Assembly: GCA_944384505.1 (NCBI GenBank)
Contig: CALWTQ010000035.1
Span: forward strand, 1-38,914
DNA: 38,914 bases
Reading direction: 5' to 3'
DNA from: an uncultured Mediterraneibacter sp.
GTDB lineage: Bacteria; Bacillota; Clostridia; Lachnospirales; Lachnospiraceae
Shown: positions 7,699-15,715 of the stretch, piece after piece
Layout: every line of letters begins with the position of its first letter
Position numbering within the stretch: position 1 is the stretch's first letter
The notes under the pieces: model-generated
Seen by the model: only the letters and a program-made list of their open reading frames with translations
Database searches by the model: none
What the model was told of the DNA's origin: nothing
Position numbers and translations under genes: made by a program

Positions 7699-8544
7699 TT
7701 ACATTTTCCCGGCGTTGACGAACATCTCAGCCACATCCGGGGCATAGTGGTCGATAAACTGGCTGTGTCCCAAATCCAATGACTCAAGCTGCTTCATTTC
7801 GTCATTGGTCAGCTGGAAGTCAAATAAATCAAAGTTTTCCTCCATTCGATCTTTGTGGATTGACTTAGGGATCACTACCACACCGGACTGAATCAGTAAC
7901 CTCAGGTTTACCTGTGCCGCAGACTTTCCATACTTCTCACCAATTTTGGTCAGCACAGGATTGGTAAACAGCCCGTTTTTTCCCTGGGCCAGCGGTGACC
8001 ATGCCATCAGCTGCGCACCGTACTTTTTCAAGATGGGGCGAGCAGCCTTCTGCTGCTGGAAAACGTGTACCTCCAGCTGGTTGACCATCGGAGGAATCTC
8101 GGTAAAACCCGCAATGTCAATGAAACGATCCGGCATAAAGTTGGAAACGCCGATAGCCCGAATCTTTCCGGCCTTGTACGCTTCTTCCATGGCCCGGTAT
8201 GAACCATAGTAGTCATTGAAGGGCTGGTGGATCAGCATCAGATCTACATAGTCGGTGCGGAGCTTTTTCAGAGACTCGTCAATAGAAGCCTTTGCCTTCT
8301 CATAGCCGCCGTTGCTGATCCAGACTTTTGTGGTCAGGAACAGCTGGCCGCGGGGTACGCCGCAATCGGCGATAGCCTCGCCCACGCCTTCCTCGTTGAA
8401 ATATCCCTGTGCAGTATCAATGCTGCGATACCCTGCCGAGATAGCGTCCAGCACGCAGCGTTTGGTGTCCTCCAGCGGAATCTGGAATACTCCGTAACCC
8501 AGCATGGGGATTTTGACACCATTTCTTAAAGTTGCATATTCCAT
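7699..8544 (-). CDS. Aldo/keto reductase (DkgA-like)
   Basis: This 281-residue NADPH-dependent reductase of carbonyl compounds has the complete tetrad D43, Y48, K73 (TTKVW) and H106 (LIHQP), plus the C-terminal cofactor loop IPKSIHKDRMEEN. I start at the cat complement at 8542-8544 because it gives the family-typical MEYATLRNGVKIP and a strong AGGAGG site lies at 8555-8560 (complement). A longer in-frame extension lacks support. It is divergent from the LysR gene at 8678 across a 133-bp control region, so it is probably that regulator's target. It is paralogous to the reductases at 23663 and 24649. Confidence 0.92.
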   Translation of the reverse strand: MEYATLRNGVKIPMLGYGVFQIPLEDTKRCVLDAISAGYRSIDTAQGYFNEEGVGEAIADCGVPRGQLFLTTKVWISNGGYEKAKASIDESLKKLRTDYVDLMLIHQPFNDYYGSYRAMEEAYKAGKIRAIGVSNFMPDRFIDIAGFTEIPPMVNQLEVHVFQQQKAARPILKKYGAQLMAWSPLAQGKNGLFTNPVLTKIGEKYGKSAAQVNLRLLIQSGVVVIPKSIHKDRMEENFDLFDFQLTNDEMKQLESLDLGHSQFIDHYAPDVAEMFVNAGKM

Positions 8545-8592
8545 AATGATTTCCTCCTTGCAGTGTGTAAAATCAAAACTTTTGATATCTCC

Positions 8593-8661
8593 ATTGTATC
8601 CATATCTACATTGACATGGAATGACCAAAAATGCTACAATGCTTTTACAAAAAGTAAAAGC
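8593..8661. promoter_or_regulatory. Divergent overlapping promoters, reductase operon and LysR
   Basis: Plus strand: TTGACA at 8611-8616, an 18-bp spacer and TACAAT at 8635-8640, driving LysR. Minus strand: TTCCAT (8616-8621 complement), a 17-bp spacer and TACAAT (8593-8598 complement), driving the reductases. The two core promoters overlap, so one regulator could switch both. GCTTTTAC at 8641-8648 pairs with GTAAAAGC at 8654-8661, just before the LysR ribosome site, as an operator or leader hairpin. Confidence 0.65.
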
Positions 8662-8677
8662 GAAAGGAGGGGCGATT

Positions 8678-9568
8678 TTGCTTAGCCAACAGTTACAGGT
8701 TTTTCTTCAGGTAGTAGACTGTGGAAGTTTTTCTAAAGCTGCAAAACAGCTTTTAGTTACTCCGGCTTCTGTTATGAAACACATGAACACCCTTGAAAGC
8801 CGACTGGGTGTTACGCTGCTCAAACGAAGTAATCAGGGGATTGAATTAACTGCTGCGGGAAAATCCTTGTATAAGGATGGAAAAAAACTGCTTGCATCCG
8901 CACAAAGCGCTGCTGCACGGGCCAAAAACGCAGAGTTTTCTGAGGGAATTACCATACGGGTAGGTTCGTCCCTTTTGAACCCCAGCCGGGTACTGACCGA
9001 TTTGTGGGCTCCTCTGCGGGAAAACTATCCAAAGTATAAGTTTCATATTGTCCCCTATGAGGATACAAAAGAGCAGATTTTATCCGTTATTTCTTCGCTG
9101 GGAGATCGCATTGATTTGTTGGTGGGTTCCTTTAATTCAAAAACCATGCGGGAAGAAGCCGATTATTTGAATTTAGGGGAGTACCGGCTTTGCGTTGCAG
9201 TTCCGCAGGGGCATCCCCTGGCCACAAGGAAAGAGCTTACTTTAGGCGACTTGCATGGAGAGCATCTTATGATGGTCAAAAGCGGGGATACAGAATTACT
9301 CGATCGTTTTCACGATATGTTGACGATGACACATCCACAGATTTTAGTGGAAGAAGCCGGCTACTATTATGACATGGACACATTCAATACCTGTGAACAG
9401 ACAGGGTCGTTATTGTTGACTTTGGATGCATGGGCTTGTATCCACCCTTCACTGGTTACTATTCCGGTGAACTGGGATTATAAAGTACCTTATGGAATTT
9501 TGTATTCCAAGGAGCCCTCCGATGAGGTGAAAAGGTTCATAGAAATTATAAAAAAGGGAAAAATATGA
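8678..9568 (+). CDS. LysR-family regulator, TTG start
   Basis: This 296-residue regulator has an N-terminal winged helix-turn-helix (GSFSKAAKQLLVTPASVMKHMNTLE) and a C-terminal effector-binding domain. I choose TTG at 8678 because AAAGGAGGGG at 8663-8672 lies directly upstream and LSQQLQVFLQVVD aligns with the usual LysR start. Upstream ATGs overlap the promoter. It is clearly a paralogue of the LysR at 19821: both end in WxYxxPYGILYSxEPSxxVKRF and both sit beside aldo/keto reductases. It probably senses a carbonyl or redox-active compound and activates the divergent reductase operon. Confidence 0.9.
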   Translation: MLSQQLQVFLQVVDCGSFSKAAKQLLVTPASVMKHMNTLESRLGVTLLKRSNQGIELTAAGKSLYKDGKKLLASAQSAAARAKNAEFSEGITIRVGSSLLNPSRVLTDLWAPLRENYPKYKFHIVPYEDTKEQILSVISSLGDRIDLLVGSFNSKTMREEADYLNLGEYRLCVAVPQGHPLATRKELTLGDLHGEHLMMVKSGDTELLDRFHDMLTMTHPQILVEEAGYYYDMDTFNTCEQTGSLLLTLDAWACIHPSLVTIPVNWDYKVPYGILYSKEPSDEVKRFIEIIKKGKI

Positions 9569-9766
9569 ACAGTAAAGAGCCGGAAAGCCGAATCCCAAAA
9601 CCGAAAAGACGGGGTATTATACTCAGTACTGGAATTCAATGCTAAGAAAGAGGATAATCTGATGTGGGTGAAGAGTAAGGAAATTGCGCAGGAGCTGCAG
9701 GAGATTGGATTTATGGATAAAGCTTTTGCCCAATATGACAACGGTACTGTTGGTCCAGGAGTATAA
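9569..9766 (+). pseudogene. Unrecognised remnant frame after LysR
   Basis: Directly after the LysR stop, the same frame stays open for 65 codons to TAA at 9764-9766. The product includes LEFNAKKEDNLMWVKSKE, charged and helical in character. There is no ribosome site or convincing start. It looks like the 3' part of a lost gene rather than noise, but I cannot name the family. Nothing else was seen before the promoter at 9795. Confidence 0.3.
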
Positions 9767-9794
9767 TTGATAAAAAATCTGTCACACTGCTATG

Positions 9795-9824
9795 TTGGAT
9801 AAAGTTATAGTTATATGTTATATT
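9795..9824 (+). promoter_or_regulatory. Promoter of the AlbA_2 gene
   Basis: TTGGAT at 9795-9800 is followed by an 18-bp spacer and TATATT at 9819-9824. This AT-rich stretch lies 44 bp before the start codon at 9868. Confidence 0.5.
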
Positions 9825-9867
9825 AGAATGCAATAGTAGAAAGCAGGTTTCTGGTCGGAGGCGGAGT

Positions 9868-11382
9868 ATGGATTCAAAAAAAATCAAAACAATTTTGGAT
9901 ATAGGAGAAACCATCGCAGTAGAATTTAAACGCTGCGGGAATGGGATCGAAAGTGATGTTTACGAGACAGTCTGCTCATTTTTGAATCGATTTGGCGGAG
10001 ATATTTTTTTAGGTGTTCTGGATGATGGAACTGTACTTGGGGTTCCCGAAAAGGCTGCTCCTGACATGATAAAGAATTTTATAAGCTGTATCAGTAATCC
10101 TGCATTATTTACGCCGACAGTGTATTTATCCCCTGAAATTATACAGTACGAAAAGAAAACGATTATCCATATACATGTCTTGCCGGGTGCGGAGGTATAC
10201 AGCTATAAGAAAGTGATTTATGATCGGGTAGATGATGCAGATGTAAAGGTGACTTCGACTGCTCAGATCGCGCAAATGTATATCCGCAAACAGGAAATAT
10301 TTACAGAACATAAAGTTTATCCTTATGTGGAGAAAACAGATTTGAGGTTTGATATGCTTCCCAAACTTCGTGTTATGGCGCAGAATCAAAGTAACGTGCA
10401 AGGGCATCCCTGGAACAGTATGACGGATGATGAACTGTTGAAAAGTGCAAGATTATATACCCTAGACCGTGTGACAGGCAAACATGGATTTAATCTGGCA
10501 GCAGTTATGTTGCTGGGAAAAGATGATGTGATTCTGGATATTGCACCTGCTTATGTGACAGATGCTCTGCTTCGGCGTATTAATGTGGATCGCTATGATG
10601 ACAGAGAAATTGTACAGACAAATCTCATAGAAAGCTATGAACTTCTGATGGAGTTTGCACGAAAACATTTACCGGATAAATTTTTTATGGAGGATGACCA
10701 GCGAAAAAGTCTGAGGAATATCATTACCCGTGAAATGATTGCAAATACATTGATCCATCGTGAATATACAAGTCCGTACCAGGCAAAATTTGTAATCGAA
10801 AAAGATCGTATGTATGTAGAAAATGCCAACCGGGCTTCTCAGGATGCGGTTATTACACCGGATAATATGGAACCATTCCCAAAGAATCCGATCATTGCCG
10901 CATTCTTCAGAAATATTGGATATGCAGATCAGCTGGGATCCGGTGTGAGAAATTTATTTAAATACAGCAAATATTATTCCGGTAAAGATCCGGAGTTTAT
11001 CGAAGGAGATATTTTCAGGATTATAGTTCCGCTGGACGCTGACTATTCTTTTGATTTTGGACAGGTTGAACCTGGACATGATGCCGGAAGTCCGGGATAT
11101 GCAGATATTGAGGGTAAATCAGGTGAAAGTACGGGAAAAGTACGGGAAAAGTACGGGAAAAGTACGGGAAAAGTACGGGAAAAGTTAAATACAAGCCAAA
11201 AAAAGATCATAGGATATGTTGAAAAGAATGGAATGATAACTAATAAAGAAGCGCAGAAGCTTCTAAATATAAAAGAATCAAGGGCACTAAAGATATTAAA
11301 AGAATTAACGAATTTAGAATTGTTAAAGAAAGAAGGAAAATCAAAAGGAACTTATTATGTGCTGCAAAATAAGGGTGAATAG
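9868..11382 (+). CDS. AlbA_2/HATPase_c_4 regulator with coding 11-bp repeats
   Basis: This 504-residue protein has three parts. An N-terminal Schlafen AlbA_2 domain (about 10-130) has VEFKRCGN and GGDIFLGV. A RecG-C-type ATPase region (about 270-390) has EMIANTLIHREYTS and GSGVRNLF. A C-terminal winged helix (about 440-500, KKIIGYVEKNGMITNKEAQ) follows. Proteins of this build are annotated as putative transcriptional regulators or ATP-binding proteins, with no well-proved target. Between the ATPase and the winged helix, five perfect 11-bp repeats encode a Lys/Gly/Arg-rich linker. Loss of one copy would give a stop after 12 codons and gain of one copy an immediate stop, in both cases removing the DNA-binding tail. 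The gene is AT-rich compared with its neighbours and stands alone, which suggests transfer. Confidence 0.85.
   Translation: MDSKKIKTILDIGETIAVEFKRCGNGIESDVYETVCSFLNRFGGDIFLGVLDDGTVLGVPEKAAPDMIKNFISCISNPALFTPTVYLSPEIIQYEKKTIIHIHVLPGAEVYSYKKVIYDRVDDADVKVTSTAQIAQMYIRKQEIFTEHKVYPYVEKTDLRFDMLPKLRVMAQNQSNVQGHPWNSMTDDELLKSARLYTLDRVTGKHGFNLAAVMLLGKDDVILDIAPAYVTDALLRRINVDRYDDREIVQTNLIESYELLMEFARKHLPDKFFMEDDQRKSLRNIITREMIANTLIHREYTSPYQAKFVIEKDRMYVENANRASQDAVITPDNMEPFPKNPIIAAFFRNIGYADQLGSGVRNLFKYSKYYSGKDPEFIEGDIFRIIVPLDADYSFDFGQVEPGHDAGSPGYADIEGKSGESTGKVREKYGKSTGKVREKLNTSQKKIIGYVEKNGMITNKEAQKLLNIKESRALKILKELTNLELLKKEGKSKGTYYVLQNKGE
11128..11182 (+). repeat. Five perfect 11-bp tandem repeats in coding sequence
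   Basis: The unit AGTACGGGAAA starts at 11128, 11139, 11150, 11161 and 11172 without a mismatch and is followed by a partial AGT. Eleven is not a multiple of three, so slippage changes the reading frame. The present copy number leaves the frame open into the winged-helix domain. Confidence 0.95.
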
Positions 11383-11430
11383 GATTAAGCCGGGGTGCTG
11401 TCATCGGAAATCAGGCCGGACAAAATCTGC

Positions 11431-11607
11431 TCATAGTGCCTTTTCCGGATCATATTTATACAGGTCATTCAGATTATTTCCCACGCTCCGCTGGACATAA
11501 GGATTTTCGTCATTGCGGAGATTATCCAGGATGTTCACATAATCAGTGAATCGCTTTCTCAGTTCCCGGATAAAGTCCACGGACTGCTCAAAACATTCTT
11601 TTGACAT
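11431..11607 (-). pseudogene. DNA alkylation repair protein remnant
   Basis: About 58 codons end in NPYVQRSVGNNLNDLYKYDPEK. This closely follows the HEAT-repeat motif YVRRSVANNLND of AlkD/AlkC-like DNA alkylation repair proteins. Only this C-terminal portion is present; the family usually has 210-370 residues. It overlaps the 3' end of mutM in a different frame, so a deletion appears to have joined mutM to the tail of a neighbouring repair gene. Whether an ATG at 11605-11607 is used cannot be judged. Confidence 0.65.
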
Positions 11608-12416
11608 ACCGGGCAGTATACGCTGCTCCTGCCGCCGATCACAGTACGGCAGAGGATTTCCCCACAGACCGGACAGGGTTCGCTGCCATGTCCATAGACC
11701 TGCAGAAACGGCGTGTTGCGGTAGTCCTGTCCCTTTGTCGCCAGATATTCCTCCGGCGTGGTTTTGTTCTTTTCGATAAAGAAGGCCAGCCGCTCCGGGA
11801 TAACTGAAACAAGACGGTTCCATTCCTCAGTTGTCAGCGTGTTGGCGGGGCGTGCCGGGTAGATGCGGGCGGCAAACAGAATTTCATCGGAATAGATATT
11901 GCCGATCCCGGCGATCACGCTCTGATCCAGCAGGCATTCCTTGATGGCCTTTTTCCGCTTTCCAAGGCAAGTACGCAGGTATTCCACAGAGAATTGCGGA
12001 TCAAACGGCTCTTTGCCCAGTTTTTCCATACCGCTGTATGTATCAGCTTCTCCCTGCCGCAGCAGCCAGAAGCGCCCAAACCGGCGTGTGTCGGAGAAAT
12101 GCAGCTCCCTGCCGTCTGACAGATGGAAGACAAGGTGGGTATGCTTTTCTTCCGGGTAATCTGCCGGCGTCATCAGCAGGCAGCCGGTCATACGCAGATG
12201 GAGGACTAGCCTGTCTCCGCTATCCATACAGAGGATCAGGAATTTCCCCCTGCGCCGAATTTCGGTAAATATCTGTGCGGTGATCTGCCGGCAGAATTCA
12301 TCGGCGGCAGGGCGTGCGATCACTTCAGGCCTGTTGACTGTGATCTGCTGAATGGCAAGACCCTTTATCTGTGGTTCGATCACCCGCTTGATTGTTTCTA
12401 TTTCCGGTAATTCAGG
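11559..12416 (-). CDS. mutM: Formamidopyrimidine-DNA glycosylase
   Basis: This 285-residue base-excision repair enzyme removes oxidised purines (8-oxoguanine, Fapy) and nicks the abasic site. It begins with the diagnostic MPELPEIE, which provides the catalytic N-terminal proline and E3. It has LHLRMTG, the helix-two-turn-helix segment (SVIAGIGNIYSDEILFAARIYP) and the C-terminal zinc finger with CPVC near 245 and CPVC near 266. After the last cysteine pair the chain runs on for about 13 unusual residues (NVLSSPWTLSGN), apparently read through the joined alkylation-repair remnant. The start ATG overlaps the stop of the upstream radical SAM gene, so the two are coupled. Confidence 0.95.
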   Translation of the reverse strand, partial: PELPEIETIKRVIEPQIKGLAIQQITVNRPEVIARPAADEFCRQITAQIFTEIRRRGKFLILCMDSGDRLVLHLRMTGCLLMTPADYPEEKHTHLVFHLSDGRELHFSDTRRFGRFWLLRQGEADTYSGMEKLGKEPFDPQFSVEYLRTCLGKRKKAIKECLLDQSVIAGIGNIYSDEILFAARIYPARPANTLTTEEWNRLVSVIPERLAFFIEKNKTTPEEYLATKGQDYRNTPFLQVYGHGSEPCPVCGEILCRTVIGGRSSVYCPVCQKNVLSSPWTLSGN

Positions 12417-13308
12417 CATGGCTGTCACTCCCTTTCCTTGCAGACTTTTTGATCTGCTCATGATAAAAATAGTTTACGATAACCGGCGGAGCGTCAAATG
12501 GGCGCTTCATGCTGTCGTCATTGGTCACGTAGTCCAGTCCGATCTCAGCGGCATAGTGTTTCAGTTCCATATCCAGAAGCTCCCAATAAGTACGATTTCT
12601 CTTATGATAGATTTCCTGATACAGCGGTAAGAGCTGAGGATGCTTTTCTTGAATATAGTCCATGATAACGGTCTTGTAACTCCCCCGCAGATTGAGATTT
12701 TCCAGCCAGACCAGATTGCACTGGCTCCTAACCCAGTCGATGATGGCTTTTACATCCGTAATCCCGGGAAATATAGGGGAGACAAAGCAGGTGGTTCGGA
12801 CGCCGGCGTCATGAAAGGTCTTCATGGCGACCAGCCGCCGTTCGATACTGACGGCGTTGTCCATCTCATTTTTAAAGTTCTCATCCAGCGTATTGACAGA
12901 CCAGGAGACCCGGGCGTTCGGGAATGTTTTGATCAGGTCCAGATCCCGCAGCACAAGGTCGCTTTTGGTGGCGATACTGATCCTGACTCCGCTGCCTTTG
13001 AGCTGTTCAAGCAGCGCGCGGGTGCGCCCGAACACTTCTTCCTGGGGCAGGTAGGGGTCCGTGACAGAACCGATGAACAGCTCCTTCCCGGCGTACCGCT
13101 CCGGGCGGCGTATCTCCGGCCAGTGCTTGACATCCAGAAATGTCCCCCAGGGTTCCGGATGTCCGGTAAACCTCTTCATAAAAGAGGCGTAGCAGTATCG
13201 GCAGGCATGGGTGCAGCCCACATAGGGATTTACCGAATAGTCGCTCACCGGCAGATTGGATTTGGTGAGCACGCTTTTGACTTCTATTTCTCGAATGATT
13301 GGTTTCAT
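12412..13308 (-). CDS. SPL-family radical SAM protein
   Basis: This 298-residue radical SAM enzyme is related to spore photoproduct lyase (COG1533). The 4Fe-4S cysteines are C32, C36 and C39 in GCTHACRYCY. Typical downstream motifs are LFIGSVTDPYLPQE, ISIATKSDLVLRDLDLI and SPIFPGITD. I prefer ATG at 13306-13308 (complement), which has GAGGAA about eight bases upstream, over the longer frame at 13341, which has no such site. Its overlap with mutM suggests a DNA repair unit. Members close to SplB repair UV lesions, but many in this broader group have unknown substrates. Confidence 0.88.
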   Translation of the reverse strand: MKPIIREIEVKSVLTKSNLPVSDYSVNPYVGCTHACRYCYASFMKRFTGHPEPWGTFLDVKHWPEIRRPERYAGKELFIGSVTDPYLPQEEVFGRTRALLEQLKGSGVRISIATKSDLVLRDLDLIKTFPNARVSWSVNTLDENFKNEMDNAVSIERRLVAMKTFHDAGVRTTCFVSPIFPGITDVKAIIDWVRSQCNLVWLENLNLRGSYKTVIMDYIQEKHPQLLPLYQEIYHKRNRTYWELLDMELKHYAAEIGLDYVTNDDSMKRPFDAPPVIVNYFYHEQIKKSARKGSDSHA

Positions 13309-13331
13309 TGCAGTATTCCTCGAATATCCGT

Positions 13332-13874
13332 TTATTTCCATCGTCCATAATGCAGCTGCTTGTTGAGATCGGCAACATTTTGCTCCAATACCGTTTCATT
13401 AGGATCAGCGTAGCCGATTCCGATAAAAACGGGGATCATATAGGTGGGCGGCAGGAATATGTTCTCGATCACGCACCAGATTGTGGAAAAGGGATTCAGC
13501 TTGGATACATATTCGCCGTTCAGTTCTTTGCACCTGAATACAGGGATGACCACATACGGCGCATCTTTGAGCATTGTATACTGCCTCGGCATCGCATAAC
13601 CGTACATTTTCTGGGCAAGTGTCGTTGAGTACGGTCTCGGCGCATTCAGATATTTTTCTGCGTCGAACTTGTCGGCGATCTTTTTTGCATATTCAAATGC
13701 GTATTCCTTTTCCTCATCTGTTTTCAGGATAATATAGCTCCAGCTGCGGTTGTGGTTCCAGGTAGGAGCCTGATTGCCCGCTTCTAAGATCCGTTTGATT
13801 GCTTCAAAATCAACCTCTTTATCCAGAAACTCCCGAACCGTCCTTCTTTTCCTGATTACTTCATAAAACTCCAT
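13332..13874 (-). CDS. Nitroreductase-family protein with a deletion
   Basis: This 180-residue FMN-dependent nitroreductase-like protein starts MEFYEVIRKRRTVREF with the R-x-x-R FMN-phosphate motif, followed by LEAGNQAPTWNHNRSW. The family usually has 200 or more residues. At about residue 141 the chain passes from CVIENIFL straight to PPTYMIPVFIGIGYADPNE, omitting about 30 residues that normally form the AATAxGLG..M helix lining the FMN site and dimer interface. The frame is kept. The protein may fail to bind flavin. It overlaps the MarR remnant by 14 nt, suggesting a former MarR-nitroreductase operon. Confidence 0.8.
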   Translation of the reverse strand: MEFYEVIRKRRTVREFLDKEVDFEAIKRILEAGNQAPTWNHNRSWSYIILKTDEEKEYAFEYAKKIADKFDAEKYLNAPRPYSTTLAQKMYGYAMPRQYTMLKDAPYVVIPVFRCKELNGEYVSKLNPFSTIWCVIENIFLPPTYMIPVFIGIGYADPNETVLEQNVADLNKQLHYGRWK

Positions 13875-14103
13875 CTTCTGATCCCTCCATTTCCGACCTT
13901 TCCTGATTGACCAGCATGGTCAGATTCTTTGTGAATGTCCGGGACAGGTCGATCAGCTGCTTTTGTTCCTCCGGCGTAAACATGGACATGGCCGTGTCCT
14001 CCGCCCAGGTAATGTGGCGCACAACTTTTTCGCAGTACGCCCTTCCGGCATCGGTCATCTGAACAATCTTGTTCCGCTTGTTTTCCGGTACCTCGGTGAC
14101 GGC
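13861..14103 (-). pseudogene. MarR-family regulator, 5'-truncated
   Basis: The frame reads VTEVPENKRNKIVQMTDAGRAYCEKVVRH, the wing and the start of the dimerisation helix of MarR proteins, and continues to a stop at 13861. The N-terminal helices and the recognition helix are missing. Upstream of about 14103 the sequence passes directly into the 3' end of the ATPase gene (stop 14118). It probably once controlled the adjacent nitroreductase. A 65-residue product from ATG at 14056-14058 is possible but would lack most of the DNA-binding domain. Confidence 0.72.
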
Positions 14104-14117
14104 AGAGTATGGGAATT

Positions 14118-15404
14118 TTATAGTTTTCCATTATGGCCCTCTGCTTCTGACTTCCCCAGTATATAAAGAAAAGCTATGGCAGGAACGCGCAGAATGGGGA
14201 CTAATGTTTCGTGCCTGGTAATGCCGAAATCGTCCAGGCGTTTTGTGATTAAAAAAGCGTCTGTTACTTTCGAGTTTTCATCCCGGCATAACTCGACAAT
14301 GGCATCTGTCGCCGCAAGGCGGGAATGATTGCGGTATTTTACCTCGCACAGGATCTTCTGTCGGGGAAGTTCTGCCACAACGTCAACTTCTTTCTGATTG
14401 TCTTTTGCCTTTCTGAAATAGCCAAGACTCGCCGGACTGCCCTGATAGAAGGAAACCATATGCTTGTAGACAGTTGTTTCCACCATTGCGCCGAGTTCCT
14501 TTTCATCTGAAAGCACATCATCGATCATCAGCACCGCATTGCGAATCGCTGCATCGGCAACAAAGATTTTTGGTTTTCCCTTTAGAGAACCTTTACGCCC
14601 TACATCCATTGGTTTGGCCAGATAAATGAGATTGGACATTTCCAGTGCCTTAATATAATTGTCAATCGTTGTGATTGAGATATTCTCCAATTCCTTTGCT
14701 GCAGTCGTTGCATTAAAAATTTCCGTCGAATTCATACATAAGTAGAGAAACAGCTTTTCCATCAGCAACGGACTTCGGATATTAAAAAGCGACAGTACAT
14801 CACGCTTGATAACCTTGTCCACCACGTCCTCACGCAGCATCCTTTGTGCATAGGCCTCATCATCTGATAATACAAGCTCTGGAAAACCGCCGATCATAAG
14901 ATACCGGTTAAAATGATTTTGCAACGGGGTAAATTTATCCATCAAATCACCAAGTTCTGCCATATTCATACTTTCAAGCCCTGATAAACGTAAATTTTCC
15001 GGCAGGAGAGGCATGTCTAGCTCAAGCAGTCTGCAATATTCATAAAAGGACATAGTAGGTATTTTGAGAACACTCCATCGGCCTGTACCGCTGTCTGCGG
15101 AGCCTTTTTCCAAGAGCGGGCTGGCAGATCCGGTGGCAATCAGCCGGATATCTTTTCTGCTGTCGTAGATTACCTTCATACAGAGTTCCCAGTTTTCGGT
15201 GTACTGCACTTCGTCAAAGAGGATATACCTTATGCCCTCAATAGGATACATCGTTTCATAGATAGCCAGTACATTTTCCACATTGACAAGTTTCAGAATT
15301 GGATTATCGAAGGTGGCGTATAAAATATTTTTGGGATTAACGCCCTCATCGATTAGATGATCAATAATCTGATACAGGATTGTCGTCTTACCCACGCGTC
15401 TCAT
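14118..15404 (-). CDS. AAA_14/DUF4143 ATPase, probably 5'-truncated
   Basis: This 428-residue ATPase of the DUF4143 group has the Walker A motif GMRRVGKTT, Walker B ILFDEVQY, a sensor ATGSASPLL and a C-terminal nuclease-like DUF4143 region (DVVAELPRQKILCEVKYRNHS). The first ATG lies inside Walker A. Upstream codons still encode RRFAVLSGMRR in frame but run into a TAA with no start codon, so the usual 40-60 N-terminal residues are missing. An ATG 47 bp upstream is out of frame by one base. The C-terminal residues after LYILGK look joined to foreign sequence. It is likely non-functional or started in an unusual way. Confidence 0.75.
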   Translation of the reverse strand: MRRVGKTTILYQIIDHLIDEGVNPKNILYATFDNPILKLVNVENVLAIYETMYPIEGIRYILFDEVQYTENWELCMKVIYDSRKDIRLIATGSASPLLEKGSADSGTGRWSVLKIPTMSFYEYCRLLELDMPLLPENLRLSGLESMNMAELGDLMDKFTPLQNHFNRYLMIGGFPELVLSDDEAYAQRMLREDVVDKVIKRDVLSLFNIRSPLLMEKLFLYLCMNSTEIFNATTAAKELENISITTIDNYIKALEMSNLIYLAKPMDVGRKGSLKGKPKIFVADAAIRNAVLMIDDVLSDEKELGAMVETTVYKHMVSFYQGSPASLGYFRKAKDNQKEVDVVAELPRQKILCEVKYRNHSRLAATDAIVELCRDENSKVTDAFLITKRLDDFGITRHETLVPILRVPAIAFLYILGKSEAEGHNGKL

Positions 15405-15446
15405 GCCGGATAAAACGGCAAACCTTCGGATGCGTGAGTATTTTCC

Positions 15447-15481
15447 ATAATAGTATTATTCCAGTGGAAATTCACTATTAT
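15447..15481. promoter_or_regulatory. Dyad upstream of the ATPase gene
   Basis: ATAATAGT at 15447-15454 pairs with ACTATTAT at 15474-15481, and inside TTCCA (15459-15463) pairs with TGGAA (15465-15469). The arms are exact. A TATAAT-type -10 for the minus strand overlaps the right arm. It may be an operator or leader hairpin. The rest of the gap 15405-15715 holds the next gene's promoter and a short open frame with no recognisable product. Confidence 0.5.
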
Positions 15482-15653
15482 ACAATTTGTTTTCCGAGAC
15501 TATTTACAAAGTATATTATAATAATAGACGGATTTGATGGCAAGCTGCTTTAGTAATGTGATTATCAACCAAGAGCATCAGGTATTGCTGAGTGGGAACG
15601 TGTATGGCAATGAGTTTAAACTTCGAGGTATAAACACCGGAACTTATTGTTTC

Positions 15654-15682
15654 TTCAATAAACACAAAAGCGGTTCTATAAT
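15654..15682 (+). promoter_or_regulatory. Promoter of first alcohol dehydrogenase
   Basis: TTCAAT at 15654-15659, a 17-bp spacer and TATAAT at 15677-15682 lie 34 bp before the start codon. Confidence 0.55.
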
Positions 15683-15715
15683 TTATATCAGCAAAAAGAA
15701 AAGGAGAGATCTGTT

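Noticed and set aside
15534-15715. Open frame before the first dehydrogenase
   Set aside because: It overlaps the promoter and ribosome site of the dehydrogenase and shows no recognisable domain; a remnant is possible but not supportable.
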